Source: Polyangium mundeleinium (lineage in GTDB: Bacteria; Myxococcota_A; Polyangia; Polyangiales; Polyangiaceae). From it: 64,000 nucleotides of DNA. Position 1 is the stretch's first letter; every line of letters begins with the position of its first letter. A model generated the notes under the pieces. The model saw nothing but the letters and a program-made list of their open reading frames with translations, made no database searches and was not told the DNA's origin. The DNA lies in NCBI RefSeq assembly GCF_028369105.1, contig NZ_JAQNDO010000001.1:12618501-12682500 (forward strand). Direction: 5' to 3'. A program made the position numbers and the translations under genes. Positions 36,217 through 45,393 of the stretch are shown here, piece after piece.

Positions 36217-37857
36217 CTACGCCGCCGAGATGCCGGCGCACCCGCCTGGGCCCGCGAGCGTCTCGCGCACGGCGGCCACGAGCATGTTCGCGGTGAACGG
36301 CTTCGCGAGGAACGGCACGCCGAGGCACGAGATCGGGGCCGAGTCCTCGCTGCTGTAGCCGCTCATGAGCAGCACGGGCAGCGCGGGATCGATCGCGCGG
36401 AGCGCGCGGATGAGCTCGATCCCGCCGATCTCGCCCATCGTCAGGTCGGCGATGACGGCGCTGATCTCGTGGCGATGCTCGTGGAAGGTGCGCTCCCCTT
36501 CGCGGCCGTCGGTGGCGATGAGGACGCGGTAGCCGGCGCGCTCGAGCACGCGGTGCGCGACGCGACGAACGGCGTCCTCGTCGTCGACCACGAGGATCGT
36601 GCCGTGCGAGCAGTGGCATCTCGGCGACGCCTCGTCGCTCGCGCCGGGCAGGATGGACACGTGCTCGAGGGCGCTCGGCAGCAGCAAGGAAAATGTCGTC
36701 CCCTGCCCCGGCCGGCTCGTCACGTCGACGAGGCCTCGATGCGCGCGGACGATCCCGAGCACGGCGGCGAGGCCGAGGCCCCGGCCCCCCACCTTCGTCG
36801 TGAAAAATGGATCGAAGATCCGGGCGAGGACCGATTCGCTCATCCCCTCGCCGGAGTCCTCGACCTCCACCACGGCATAATCGCCGGGCGGAAGGGGCTC
36901 CTTCATGCAGGCCGAGAACCGCGGCGCCGAGAGCTTTTGCACGCCGGCGCGGAGCCGGATGACGCCGGGCCTGCCCGCGAGCGCGTCTGAAGCATTCGTG
37001 ATGAGGTTCATCACGACCTGCCGCAAATGGGTCGCGTCCCCGTCGACGCACGCGCGCGACAGATCGAGCTCCAGCGTCGCGCCCTTCGATACGATCGTCC
37101 GCAAGAGGACGGCCATTTCCCGGACGACCGTATCGAGCCGCACGTGCTGGGTCACGAACCTACCCCGCCCGGAATAGGCCAGCATTTGCCGGGCGAGGTC
37201 GGCGGCGCGATCGGCCGCGATCGAGATCTCCTGCAGCATCGCGGCGAGCGGCGAGGGATACGACACCTCGCCGAGGGCCAGGCTCGCCTGCGCGGTGATG
37301 ACGGTGAGCAGGTTGTTGAAATCGTGGGCGATGCCGCCCGCGAGGACGCCGAGGCTCTCCAGCTTTTGCGCGTGGAACACCTGGGTCTCGAGCTCGCGGC
37401 GCTCCTCTTCGGCGCGTTTTTGGTCGGTGATGTCGATCAGGACATTGACGGCGCCCGTGAGCCGGCCCTGACGATCGCGGAGCGGACTCGCGTGCGCGAG
37501 CGCCACGACCTGCGCGCCGGAGGGCTGCTCGATGACGATCTCGCAGCCGTTGTGCGGCGTGCCCGTTTTTAGCGCCTTTGCCGTCCAGCACTGGTCGTGG
37601 GGGAGGAACTCTCCTTCGGGGGTGAACAGGCGGAACGCGCCGCAAAACCGATCCTGTTCGTGGCGGAGCTTCGGGGCGCGCCCCCAGATCTTCTCGGCGG
37701 ACCGATTGAAGAACGTGATGAGCCCCTGGGCGTCGCACGTATATGCCGCCGCCGGCAGGCGCTCCAGGAGGTCGTGGAACCGCTGCTCCGCCTCCAGCGC
37801 GCCATGTCCTTCCCGCGCCGCGTCCGCGGGCCGCGTCCATGGGTCTTGCTGGATCAT
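36217..37857 (-). CDS. Hybrid sensor histidine kinase/response regulator
   Basis: This is 546 residues without a membrane segment, so it is a cytoplasmic sensor. A PAS domain (~25-140) is followed by a dimerisation/phosphoacceptor helix with GGIAHDFNN near residue 172 (His around 176), then an HATPase domain with VMNLITNASDAL and a DSGEGM G1 box near 330, and FDPFFTTKVGGRGLGLA. The C-terminal receiver domain starts ILVVDDEDAVRR, with the phosphoacceptor Asp in AVIADLTMG. GGGAGGG lies 7 nt before the ATG. Its output is probably phosphotransfer only. It is 203 bp from the divergent gene at 38061. Confidence 0.95.
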   Translation of the reverse strand: MIQQDPWTRPADAAREGHGALEAEQRFHDLLERLPAAAYTCDAQGLITFFNRSAEKIWGRAPKLRHEQDRFCGAFRLFTPEGEFLPHDQCWTAKALKTGTPHNGCEIVIEQPSGAQVVALAHASPLRDRQGRLTGAVNVLIDITDQKRAEEERRELETQVFHAQKLESLGVLAGGIAHDFNNLLTVITAQASLALGEVSYPSPLAAMLQEISIAADRAADLARQMLAYSGRGRFVTQHVRLDTVVREMAVLLRTIVSKGATLELDLSRACVDGDATHLRQVVMNLITNASDALAGRPGVIRLRAGVQKLSAPRFSACMKEPLPPGDYAVVEVEDSGEGMSESVLARIFDPFFTTKVGGRGLGLAAVLGIVRAHRGLVDVTSRPGQGTTFSLLLPSALEHVSILPGASDEASPRCHCSHGTILVVDDEDAVRRVAHRVLERAGYRVLIATDGREGERTFHEHRHEISAVIADLTMGEIGGIELIRALRAIDPALPVLLMSGYSSEDSAPISCLGVPFLAKPFTANMLVAAVRETLAGPGGCAGISAA

Positions 37858-38060
37858 CGAGGTCCCTCCCGTTTTCCTAGGCGGCTTTTGATGATCGAGC
37901 ACCCGGCGCAACGAGTCAATGCGCCTTTCGTAGAAAATCGCAATCGTTTGGCGACCCGGCATGGGACGCTTCCTGCATGGGCGGCCTCACGCCCTCTCCC
38001 GCGACGGTGTTTCGGTTTCGAAAACTCGGGTACGATGCGCCCCGGAAGGAACCGCTCCGT

Positions 38061-38908
38061 ATGCGCCGCTTTTCTACGTTCGCCCTGTCCTTCGCCACGT
38101 TCGCCCTCATCGGCCTCGCCGCGCCCGCCCTCGCGCTCGCCCAGGCGGAGTCCTCGCCCGAGCGCTGCCGCCGGGCGAAAAGAAGGCCGACCCGATCGAG
38201 GTGGCCGCGCCGCCCCCGAGCCCGCCGCCGCCGCAACGGCCGCTCCAGGTGCCGGAGTACCCCACGCCGCCGCCCCCGCCTCCGCCCCCCTCGGACGAGG
38301 AACCGGAGTCCGATGGCTGGGCCAACGGAGACCATTTCGAGTTCACGATGGGCTTCCTCGCGGGGCAGCGGTCCTACTCCAAGACGTCCTTCAAGTTCGA
38401 GGAGGGCGCGGCCGAGGGGATCGGCGGCGGCGGGCTCGTCGCGCCCTTCGTCAAGCCGCCCTTCGACAACACGACGGTGCTCGGACTCCGCTACGACCTG
38501 CGCCTCGTGATGAGCCACATCCGGATGACGGTGGGCTTCGACGTGCCGTTCCCGACCTACAAGGTGAGCGACTCGACGGCGTTCTACGACGTGAGCGGCA
38601 CGCAGCGGAAGGTGACGGTGCAGTCGCTGTCGGCGAAGGAGCTGCGCTTCGGAATCGGCGGCGAGTACGCGTGGACGAAGGTCGCGATCTTCGCGGACCT
38701 GCTCGGCGGCGTCCACTGGGTGGACACCGAGCTTTCGATCGACGGCTACAAGGCCGATTACGGGGCGGTGAGCTTCGCGTTCTCGGGGCGCGCAGGCGCC
38801 CGGGCACACGTGCGGAAGTGGTTCTTCGCGCAGGCCGCCGGCGAAGTGGGGATCATCGGCGACATCCGCTGGAACGCGGAGCTGTCGGTCGGGTTCTTCT
38901 TGAAGTGA
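38061..38908 (+). CDS. Exported beta-rich/outer-membrane-like protein interrupted by an apparent -1 frameshift
   Basis: The signal peptide (MRRFSTFALSFATFALIGLA, cleavage after LALAQA) is read from the ATG at 38061. The mature part (LPPGEKKADPIEV, a Pro-rich linker, then FEFTMGFLAGQRSYSKTSF and further beta strands to GFFLK) is in another frame. The switch must occur between about 38148 and 38180 and is explained by one missing base, or by a -1 ribosomal shift. Without it neither frame gives a sensible protein. AAGGAA lies about 10 nt before the ATG. The mature part looks like an outer-membrane beta-barrel. It is either a sequencing error, a pseudogene or recoding. Confidence 0.65.
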
Positions 38909-38966
38909 CGGCCCTGCCCGGAAGGCGGAAGGAGGGTCTCCCCGGCGCGCGGGGAGACCCGGCCTT

Positions 38967-39089
38967 TCAGGGCGAGATCGCGTTGATGAACACGAAGAAG
39001 CCGCCGAGGACCACGACCGCGAGCCCGAGGAGCATGGGCACGCTCCAGTCCTCGGTCGGGGCCTTCTCGTTCGATGAATCGGTCGCCAT
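38967..39089 (-). CDS. Small membrane protein, 40 aa
   Basis: This is MATDSSNEKAPTEDW followed by one hydrophobic helix (VPMLLGLAVVVLGGFFVFI) and a short NAISP end. GGGAGG is 5 nt before the ATG. It is short but has a perfect ribosome site, G/C-ending codons and a clear topology. It lies 80 bp downstream of the tandem universal stress gene on the same strand and may be co-transcribed with it. The function is unknown. Confidence 0.75.
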   Translation of the reverse strand: MATDSSNEKAPTEDWSVPMLLGLAVVVLGGFFVFINAISP

Positions 39090-39169
39090 GATGCCTCCCA
39101 AGCGCGGCCGGCGGGCGCCGGCGCGGGTGCTTCCGTGACACTGGCGCGCCGCCGCGTCAACCGCGGACG

Positions 39170-40066
39170 TCAGTGGGAGCGCGCAACGAGGACGGAGCAG
39201 TGGGCTCCGCGCACGACCTTCTCGGCCACGCTGCCGAGCGCCACGCGCGCGAGGCCCGTGCGGCCGTGGGTCGAGACCACGACGAGCTCCGCGTCGAGCT
39301 GCTCGGCGGTCCGGATCACGACCGTGGCGGCATCTCCCTCGATCACGCGGCGATCGGCCTTGATCCCGAGCCGGTCGATCATGCCCCCGACCACGCCGTC
39401 CGCGCCGTCGCGCATCTGCGCGATGAGCTCGGGCGGAGGAATGAGGGGCGCTCCGCCGAAGGGCACGGTGAAGCCGAGCGCCGGCGCCGGCAGAACGTCG
39501 AGCGCGTGCACCACGGTGAGCGCGGCGCCCTGCTCCGCGGCGACCTGACCCGCGAGCGCGACGCCGGGCTGCGAGAGCTCGGAGAGATCGGTCGCGGCGA
39601 GGATCTTCTTCGACCGCGCGTGCGGGCGTGCGACGAGCACGGGACAATGCGCGTACCGCACGATCCGCTCGGCGACGTTGCCGAGCAGGAGCCGCGCGAT
39701 GCCGGTGAGGCCGCGGCTGCCGGTGACGACGAGCGTGGCGCTGACGTCCTCGGCGACGCGGAGGATCGCGGCGTCGGCGCCGCCGCTCTCGATGCGGACC
39801 TCGAAGCCGCTGCTGGGGAGGCCGGTGAGATCCTTCACGCGATCCTCGACCGCGGCGGCGGCGCGGCTCTCGGCGTGGATCAAGGCCTCCATGTCGGCCT
39901 GGATCGCCTGCGGGAAGAGGGGCGCGGAGCGCAGCACCTCGTGCACGACGTGACAGACGACGAATTTGCCGCCCGCCCGCTTCGCGTACTCGTGTCCGAG
40001 CTTGATCGCCTCGTCGGCGGAGTCGCTCAGGTCGGTCGCCACCAAGACCACGTCACCCAGGGCCAT
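39170..40066 (-). CDS. Tandem universal stress protein
   Basis: This is 298 residues made of two Usp domains. Each has the ATP-binding G-2x-G-9x-G-N/S pattern intact: TGSRGLTGIARLLLGNVAERI near residue 115-135 and STHGRTGLARVALGSVAEKV near 268-288. Each domain ends in a hydrophobic strand (CPVLVARP and CSVLVARS). It should bind ATP and act in stress adaptation. It is distinct from the single-domain, motif-poor Usp at 18247. It sits upstream of the 40-aa membrane protein. Confidence 0.95.
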   Translation of the reverse strand: MALGDVVLVATDLSDSADEAIKLGHEYAKRAGGKFVVCHVVHEVLRSAPLFPQAIQADMEALIHAESRAAAAVEDRVKDLTGLPSSGFEVRIESGGADAAILRVAEDVSATLVVTGSRGLTGIARLLLGNVAERIVRYAHCPVLVARPHARSKKILAATDLSELSQPGVALAGQVAAEQGAALTVVHALDVLPAPALGFTVPFGGAPLIPPPELIAQMRDGADGVVGGMIDRLGIKADRRVIEGDAATVVIRTAEQLDAELVVVSTHGRTGLARVALGSVAEKVVRGAHCSVLVARSH

Positions 40067-40212
40067 GCGCTCTCCTTGCGGGATTCGCGGGTACCTTAGA
40101 GGGTCAGGCGGCGCTGTTCAACGGCCACCTTTCCAGGTCGTCGAGGTCGCACGATGACGGCGCACGACGTCCACCACGGACAAACGGGTGCAACCCCGAC
40201 GGCGCGGAGGGA

Positions 40213-40704
40213 TCAGAGCGAGCCGAGGCGGCGGTAGCTGCTGCGGAAGTAGAGCAAGGGCGCAGCCCGATCGCCGCCGCCGGCGGCCACGACCTCGCCG
40301 AAGTAGACGACGTGATCACCGGCGTCGACGACACGTTCGAGACGGCAATCGAGCCAGCCGAGAACACCGGGCAGGACGGGCGCGCCCGTGACGGCGTCTT
40401 GCCCGATCTCGTCGAGCAGGGTCCTGCGGTGCTCGTCGGTGCCCTTGCCGGCGAAGAGGTCGGAGAGGTGGCGTTGCTCCTCGGCGAGGACGTTGATGGC
40501 GAAGCAGCCGGCCGCGCCGACGAGCATGCCGGAGCGGGCGCGTTTGTCGGCGCAGAAGAGGACGAGCGGCGGGTCGAGGGAGACGGACGTGAACGAGTTC
40601 GCGGTCATGCCCTGCGGCACGCCCTCGTGGCGGGTGGTGACGACCGTGACGCCCGTCGCGAACTGCCCGAGGACCCTACGAAACTCGACGCCGTCGATGG
40701 CCAT
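40213..40704 (-). CDS. Flavin reductase family protein
   Basis: This is 163 residues of the FMN-binding split-barrel family (HpaC/NTAB-like), which reduces FMN or FAD with NAD(P)H to supply reduced flavin to a monooxygenase. Typical blocks are FRRVLGQFATGVTVVTT at the start, GMTANSFTSVSLDPPLVLFC near 35, and CRLERVVDAGDHVVYFGEV near 130. The start at 40704 is chosen where family similarity and codon bias begin. The partner monooxygenase is not in the window. Confidence 0.92.
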   Translation of the reverse strand: MAIDGVEFRRVLGQFATGVTVVTTRHEGVPQGMTANSFTSVSLDPPLVLFCADKRARSGMLVGAAGCFAINVLAEEQRHLSDLFAGKGTDEHRRTLLDEIGQDAVTGAPVLPGVLGWLDCRLERVVDAGDHVVYFGEVVAAGGGDRAAPLLYFRSSYRRLGSL

Positions 40705-40908
40705 CGCGCTGCACTGTAGGGTGGTTCTTGCCGGGTGGCGAGGCGGTTCGGGGGCGAGGCTGGGCCTGTCCGGAGGGCATGGATCCCTCCCGCGCCGGTC
40801 GGTGGCTCGACTCGGGGCGGTGTTCTGCTCGACTCCAGCTACGCTCTTCACCAGCGAACGCCCCTTTGGAAGCTTGAGTCAGCTCGGGAAATGGACTAGG
40901 CACGGCTG

Positions 40909-41313
40909 ATGGCGTTTATTGCGAAGCTGCCGGATGCCGCGCGCCGCCACCTGCAGGCCGCGGAGATGTTATGCGCCGAGCCTGGCCATCGCAAAGACGT
41001 CGCAGGATATCTCTACGGTATCGCGGCCGAGTGCGCCGTCAAGCACATGATCGCCCCGCTCCCCCTGCCAGCCGTGCACGACAAAGACAAGATTTGGTTT
41101 GCCCATTTTCCTGAGCTTCGCACATTGCTCCGCGATGCGCTCGAGGGGCGGCGGAGATCGACCGGCGCGCTCTACCGGTTTGTCTTCGACGATTCGTTCA
41201 TGAACAACTGGCATATCTCCATGCGATATTCGGACGCGAGGCAAATCCGCGACGAGTGGATCCGCGCATGGAAAGCGCAGGCCAAGGACGCCGTCAGCGC
41301 CATGGATACCTGA
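40909..41313 (+). CDS. Small HEPN-like protein, first gene of the ATPase cassette
   Basis: This is 134 residues. The helical N-terminus (AARRHLQAAEMLCAEPGHR and KDVAGYLYGIAAECAVKHM) resembles HEPN-domain proteins, where a helical pair positions an RxxxxH RNase site. A strict RxxxxH is not obvious, so activity is uncertain. A conserved-looking HISMRYSDARQIRDEWI follows. It is the first gene of a tightly packed set: the next gene starts 2 nt after its stop. Codon use is noticeably less G/C-biased than neighbouring genes, suggesting horizontal acquisition. Confidence 0.72.
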   Translation: MAFIAKLPDAARRHLQAAEMLCAEPGHRKDVAGYLYGIAAECAVKHMIAPLPLPAVHDKDKIWFAHFPELRTLLRDALEGRRRSTGALYRFVFDDSFMNNWHISMRYSDARQIRDEWIRAWKAQAKDAVSAMDT

Positions 41314-41315
41314 TC

Positions 41316-42695
41316 ATGAAGACCGTCCGTTTTGATGACAGCCTGCCGATCCTCACCAACGTGATCAGGTCGACGCTGGGCGACGCTGCGATGAGGGACG
41401 GCACGGTGCTCCGCGACGCGGCTGGCTGCCTGGCCTTTTTTTCCGCCGCTCCGCTCGACGAGATCACAGCGGAGAGCTTATCGGCGACCTTACGGGATGC
41501 ATTGGGCGCCTACGCCCGCTCCGATCGTGTCATCGCGGGCTCGGACGACTACGGGTCGGCCGCCGTGCGTGCCGACGCCAGCGCTCTCACCGTCCTGGTC
41601 GAGCACTTTCCGGTACGCTTGGTCGATAGACGCCTGGTAGGCGCGGATTGGTTGCATGCGCCGAACCCTCCAGCAGGGCCGCCCCCGCGCGTCGTCTTTG
41701 CGAGCCTCAAGGGTGGGGTCGGTCGGTCGACGGCTCTGGCCATCGTCGCGGCGCACCTCGCTGGACGGGGATGCCGGGTCCTGGCGGTGGACCTGGACAT
41801 GGAGGCGCCTGGACTCGGTGCGATGTTGCTGACAAAGGAGACCGTGCCCGAATTCGGAATGCTCGATGCGTTGGTCGAGAATGGCTTGACGGGTCTCGAT
41901 GAAACATTCTACGCCGACCTCATTGGCGCGTCGGAACTCGCGGGCAAGCGAGGCCGAATTGATGTCATACCTGCGTTCGGTCGACGGAGCCTCGAAAACC
42001 CTGCCGACGTTCTCGCAAAGATTGCCCGGGCCTATGCCGAAGATGTTCGACAGGACGGATCGGTGGCGACGCTGCTCGAACAGGTTCGGGCCATCGTCGA
42101 GCGTTGCGCGGACCCTGAACGCTACGATGCCGTTCTGATCGATGCACGAGCGGGTCTCCACGAGAGCACGGCCTCCGCTGTCCTCGGGCTCGGTGCCGAG
42201 GTTCTCCTCTTCGGGCTCGACGAGGCACAGACCTTTCAGGGCTACAAGGCGATGCTCGCGCATCTCGCCCGCTTTTTATCTCCCACCGCCAAGACACCCG
42301 AATGGTTGGAACGATTGACAATCGTCCAGGGAAAAGCGCCGATCGACGCCGAGGAGCGCGCGAGTTTCGTGCAGTCGTGTCACGAATTGTTCATCGCCGC
42401 AGGAATCGTGACGGCTCCCGAGGCGGCGGTAAACGAGGTCGTGCTCCCGGCTGGCCCCTTCGGGGACGTACCGTGGGACGAAGAACTGAGCGATGATGCG
42501 GTCCTGCCCGCTGCATCTCCTGTCCCTGATCCGCTCGCCATCTTGTACGATGCGCGGTTCCAACGGTTCGAGCCACTCGGACGACGAGACCTTCTGTCGG
42601 AAGCCGTCTATCGCGCAACGTTCGGTGCCCTCATCGAATGGATCGACGCGCTCGTCATGTCAGGTGACGCGACTTCTGCCGGAGGTGACGCTTGA
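41316..42695 (+). CDS. ParA/MinD-like (SIMIBI) ATPase of the cassette
   Basis: This is 459 residues. An N-terminal region of about 125 residues has no recognised family. Then FASLKGGVGRSTALAIVAAH near residue 130 is a deviant Walker A with Arg in place of the usual Lys (KGGxGRS). VLAVDLDMEAPGLGAML is the switch I/Walker A' region and YDAVLIDARAGLHEST near 270 is Walker B. The KGGxGRST form is recurrent in uncharacterised ParA relatives outside plasmid partition. There is no ParB or centromere-like repeat nearby. It starts 2 nt after the HEPN-like gene and overlaps the next gene by 4 nt. Confidence 0.88.
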   Translation: MKTVRFDDSLPILTNVIRSTLGDAAMRDGTVLRDAAGCLAFFSAAPLDEITAESLSATLRDALGAYARSDRVIAGSDDYGSAAVRADASALTVLVEHFPVRLVDRRLVGADWLHAPNPPAGPPPRVVFASLKGGVGRSTALAIVAAHLAGRGCRVLAVDLDMEAPGLGAMLLTKETVPEFGMLDALVENGLTGLDETFYADLIGASELAGKRGRIDVIPAFGRRSLENPADVLAKIARAYAEDVRQDGSVATLLEQVRAIVERCADPERYDAVLIDARAGLHESTASAVLGLGAEVLLFGLDEAQTFQGYKAMLAHLARFLSPTAKTPEWLERLTIVQGKAPIDAEERASFVQSCHELFIAAGIVTAPEAAVNEVVLPAGPFGDVPWDEELSDDAVLPAASPVPDPLAILYDARFQRFEPLGRRDLLSEAVYRATFGALIEWIDALVMSGDATSAGGDA

Positions 42696-44155
42696 AACCC
42701 TCCGTTGCCGACCTCCACGCAATTCGTGCGGCAATCGCCGCACTGCCCCCCGACGTCTCGCACGACGCCATCGGCGCATCCGCGCCCACCCTCGATGAGC
42801 TCTATGCACCGGCGACACATGCCACGGCGCTGGATCCCAGTACGCCGATCGTCTCCGGCGCTCGCGGCACCGGCAAGAGCTTCTGGGCGGGGGTGCTCGG
42901 TGCCGACGACCTGCGCGCCGTCGCGGCGACGGCATATCCCCGGCTACACTTGACGAGTCTCGACGTTCAGTTCGGCTATACCGGGTTCGATTCACCTCCG
43001 AGCATCGGGCGCGAGACCTTGGATCAATGCGTCCCCGCGAGCGCCGACATCGAGGAAGCGCGCGTTTTTTTCTGGGCGACCATCCTATATGCCATCGATA
43101 ATGCCCAGGGTAAGCAGCTTTCCAGCCTCCCGAAGCTCCTGCCACGGGCACGAAAGCTCGACACCCGCGCCGCGGAGCTCACCGCGATGGATCGCGGCCT
43201 GCAGGAGCACGGAAGAAAGTTGGTCATCGTCTACGATGCCCTCGATACGATGGCGACATCCTGGCCACGGCGACGGCTGTTGACACAGGCGTTGCTAGAA
43301 GTCGTATGGGCGATGCGGGCATACCGTGCAGTCCGGGTGAAGCTCTTCTTGCGCCCTGATCAGATCGAGGACGACGCGGTGCGCTTCGTCGAGCTGCCAA
43401 AGCTACGAGCTGGCGCCGTGCGGCTCACCTGGTCGGAGACCGATCTTTATGGCCTCCTCTTCTCGCGTATCGCGCTCGGTGACGCGCAAACCTCGTTCCA
43501 GCGCCTCTTGAAATGGCTCGGTTTGCAAACAGCCTCCCGAGAGGAAATCCTCAGGCGCCTCTGGTCACCAGGGCAGGATGCAACCCAGCAACAGAACCTG
43601 ATGACGGCAATGGCGGGCCCTTACATGGCCGAGGGGGTTCATGGCTACAAGAAAGGCAGAACCTACGAGTGGCCCCTGAAGCACCTGGCGGACGCATTCA
43701 ACGAGGTCACACCCCGAAGTTTCCTTGGCCTCATGATAGCCGCCGCCCGGCATGGCGCGGCCCCCTCAGACCGAGTCATCACCCCCGCGGGCATACATCA
43801 CGGTCTCCGAGCTGCATCGAAGACGCGTGTGGATCAGCTTCACGACGAATTCCCGTGGATCAAGGGGGTGCTGGCGCCGCTGGCGGGGTTACTTTTACCG
43901 CAGGAGGATGAGAAGGTCTTCAACGTCTGGCGCCAGGCGCGTACGCTCCAGTCTGCCATGACGGACGCCAAGACGGGTGGCTACCTGCCTCCCGTCCACA
44001 CCGCGCCGGGGAAATCCCCGACTGAGCGAGACCTCTACCATGCTCTCGAACGAATCGGCGTCATGATGCGCCGAAAGGACGACCGCATCGACATGCCGGA
44101 CCTGTTTCGCGTTGCCGCGAAATTGCTCAAGAAGGGTGGGACTGCACCGATATGA
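42692..44155 (+). CDS. P-loop ATPase (AAA/STAND-like) of the cassette
   Basis: This is 487 residues starting with TTG in a TTGA overlap with the previous stop; GGAGGTGA lies 3-5 nt upstream. The P-loop is PIVSGARGTGKSFWAGVL near residue 57, and KLVIVYDALDTM near 180 is Walker B with an adjacent Asp. A helical C-terminal half (from about residue 270) carries no recognised domain. It resembles stand-alone AAA or STAND-type NTPases found in defence and mobile cassettes, but no exact family is recognised. It converges on the 44127-44870 gene with a 29-bp overlap of coding sequence. Confidence 0.82.
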   Translation: MKPSVADLHAIRAAIAALPPDVSHDAIGASAPTLDELYAPATHATALDPSTPIVSGARGTGKSFWAGVLGADDLRAVAATAYPRLHLTSLDVQFGYTGFDSPPSIGRETLDQCVPASADIEEARVFFWATILYAIDNAQGKQLSSLPKLLPRARKLDTRAAELTAMDRGLQEHGRKLVIVYDALDTMATSWPRRRLLTQALLEVVWAMRAYRAVRVKLFLRPDQIEDDAVRFVELPKLRAGAVRLTWSETDLYGLLFSRIALGDAQTSFQRLLKWLGLQTASREEILRRLWSPGQDATQQQNLMTAMAGPYMAEGVHGYKKGRTYEWPLKHLADAFNEVTPRSFLGLMIAAARHGAAPSDRVITPAGIHHGLRAASKTRVDQLHDEFPWIKGVLAPLAGLLLPQEDEKVFNVWRQARTLQSAMTDAKTGGYLPPVHTAPGKSPTERDLYHALERIGVMMRRKDDRIDMPDLFRVAAKLLKKGGTAPI

Positions 44156-44870
44156 TGGCTTGACCTGCCTCCCCGACCTCCCTCCCCACGTCCACCTTCC
44201 GCCTTCCCCTCGGCCCTGCGCCGAGGGCCTCGAAGCTCTCGCGTTTCGTGGCGTCGTTCGCGAACTCGAGCCGTCCCGCGCCCTCGATCCGCGCGACGGC
44301 CGCGAGGATCCGATTCCCGATCCGATTCCGCTCCTGCGTCGTGAGCGGAGCGCTCGCGCGTCTCTGGTCCTGCTTCGCATCGGCGTCCGTGATCGCGGCG
44401 AGCGCAAGCGCGAGGCCGTCGAGGTCCTTTTGGACGATGCCGAGCGCCTCGGCCTCGGCCGGTTTTTCCTTGGCGCGTTCGAGGATCTGCTGGATCGCTG
44501 CTTTCACGTCGGACACGCTGTCCTTTCTCATTTTCCGGCCCACGCCATAGGCACGTTTCACGTCAGCGGGCGCCTTGACGCGGCGGAGGGTGGCGCGAAC
44601 CTGCCGCGCGCGCTCGTGTCCGTCTGCGAGCGCGGCGAATTGCCCGCTCGTGGCGGCGACCGACTCGCTCCGGGCCTGCTTCACGCCGGGGACGACGTCT
44701 CCGAAGCTCTCGATGTCATTCTTGAGGCCTTCGACCAAGTCCTGCGGCAGCCGCGGCGAGATCGTGGCGGCGTGCGTGAGTGCCAGTTGCAAAGCTTTGA
44801 GGCCGAGCTGCGTGATGGCGGTGAAACCTTTCCGGGGATGCGAGCTCTTCACGATCAACGTTGCAGTCAT
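44127..44870 (-). CDS. Hypothetical protein, 247 aa, helical
   Basis: This is 247 residues starting MTATLIVKSSHPRKGFTAI. GGGAGGAATC directly precedes the ATG, so the larger open frame upstream (which runs into the minisatellite) is not used. It is rich in Ala/Arg/Glu helices with many charged residues; a region near 185 reads DADAKQDQRRASAPLTTQERN, and a further GNRILAAVARIEGAGRLEFA looks like a conserved core. It has no membrane segment, and I do not recognise the family. Its 3' end overlaps the cassette ATPase gene by 29 bp on the opposite strand. Confidence 0.75.
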   Translation of the reverse strand: MTATLIVKSSHPRKGFTAITQLGLKALQLALTHAATISPRLPQDLVEGLKNDIESFGDVVPGVKQARSESVAATSGQFAALADGHERARQVRATLRRVKAPADVKRAYGVGRKMRKDSVSDVKAAIQQILERAKEKPAEAEALGIVQKDLDGLALALAAITDADAKQDQRRASAPLTTQERNRIGNRILAAVARIEGAGRLEFANDATKRESFEALGAGPRGRRKVDVGREVGEAGQAIISVQSHPS

Positions 44871-45393
44871 GATTCCTCCCTTGACGCGGTAGGGGGTACG
44901 ACGTCGCGTCGGGCGCGAGGGTGTGCACGAGGAATGCCAAGCTTCGACAATCCCCGCGCGCAGGCGCGAACCGCTTGAAATCCCACGGAAAGAAAAGATC
45001 GCGCGACGCGCGGGCCGGGAGACGCACGGGCGGCGCGGGGAGATTTGTCCAGAACTTGTCCGAATTTGTCCGGACATTTTGGGCGCCCTTGCGGAACGCC
45101 GACCCGCTCTTGCGGAACGCCGACCCGCCGTCGTGGGACGCTTCCCCGCCCTTGCGGAACATGACCCCGCCCTTGCGGGACGCCTCCCCGCCGTCGTGGA
45201 ACACCGCCCCGCTCTTGCGGAACACCGCCCCGCCGTCGTGGGACGCCGTCCCGCCGTCACGGAACGTCGACCCGCTGTCGTGGAACGCCGTCCCGCCGTC
45301 GTGGGACGCCCGCCCGCCCTTGCGGAACATGACCCCGCCCATGTGGGTTACCGCCCCGGCCTTCCGGAAAACGATCCCGCCCTCGCGGGACAT
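44716..45393 (-). CDS. Candidate heptapeptide-repeat ORF (uncertain)
   Basis: The 21-bp repeats encode 7-residue units in all frames. In this frame, starting MSREGGIVFRKAGAV at 45393, 4 nt after the stop of the sigma-54 activator, units alternate x-F-R-K-(S/G)-G-x and A-S-H-D-G-G-x, and third positions are almost all G or C. After the repeats the sequence loses codon bias and runs antisense through the start of the 44127 gene. It may be a repeat-only product or no gene at all; other frames of the repeat are equally open. Confidence 0.22.
   Translation of the reverse strand: MSREGGIVFRKAGAVTHMGGVMFRKGGRASHDGGTAFHDSGSTFRDGGTASHDGGAVFRKSGAVFHDGGEASRKGGVMFRKGGEASHDGGSAFRKSGSAFRKGAQNVRTNSDKFWTNLPAPPVRLPARASRDLFFPWDFKRFAPARGDCRSLAFLVHTLAPDATSYPLPRQGRNHDCNVDREELASPERFHRHHAARPQSFATGTHARRHDLAAAAAGLGRRPQE

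Noticed and set aside
40874-40902. Sigma-70-like promoter TTGAGT-17-TAGGCA before the cassette
   Set aside because: The -10 matches only two positions of the consensus and lies 6 bp before the start codon, so support is too weak.
43095-43300. Small minus/plus ORFs inside the third cassette gene
   Set aside because: They are shadows of the coding frame, without ribosome sites or codon bias.
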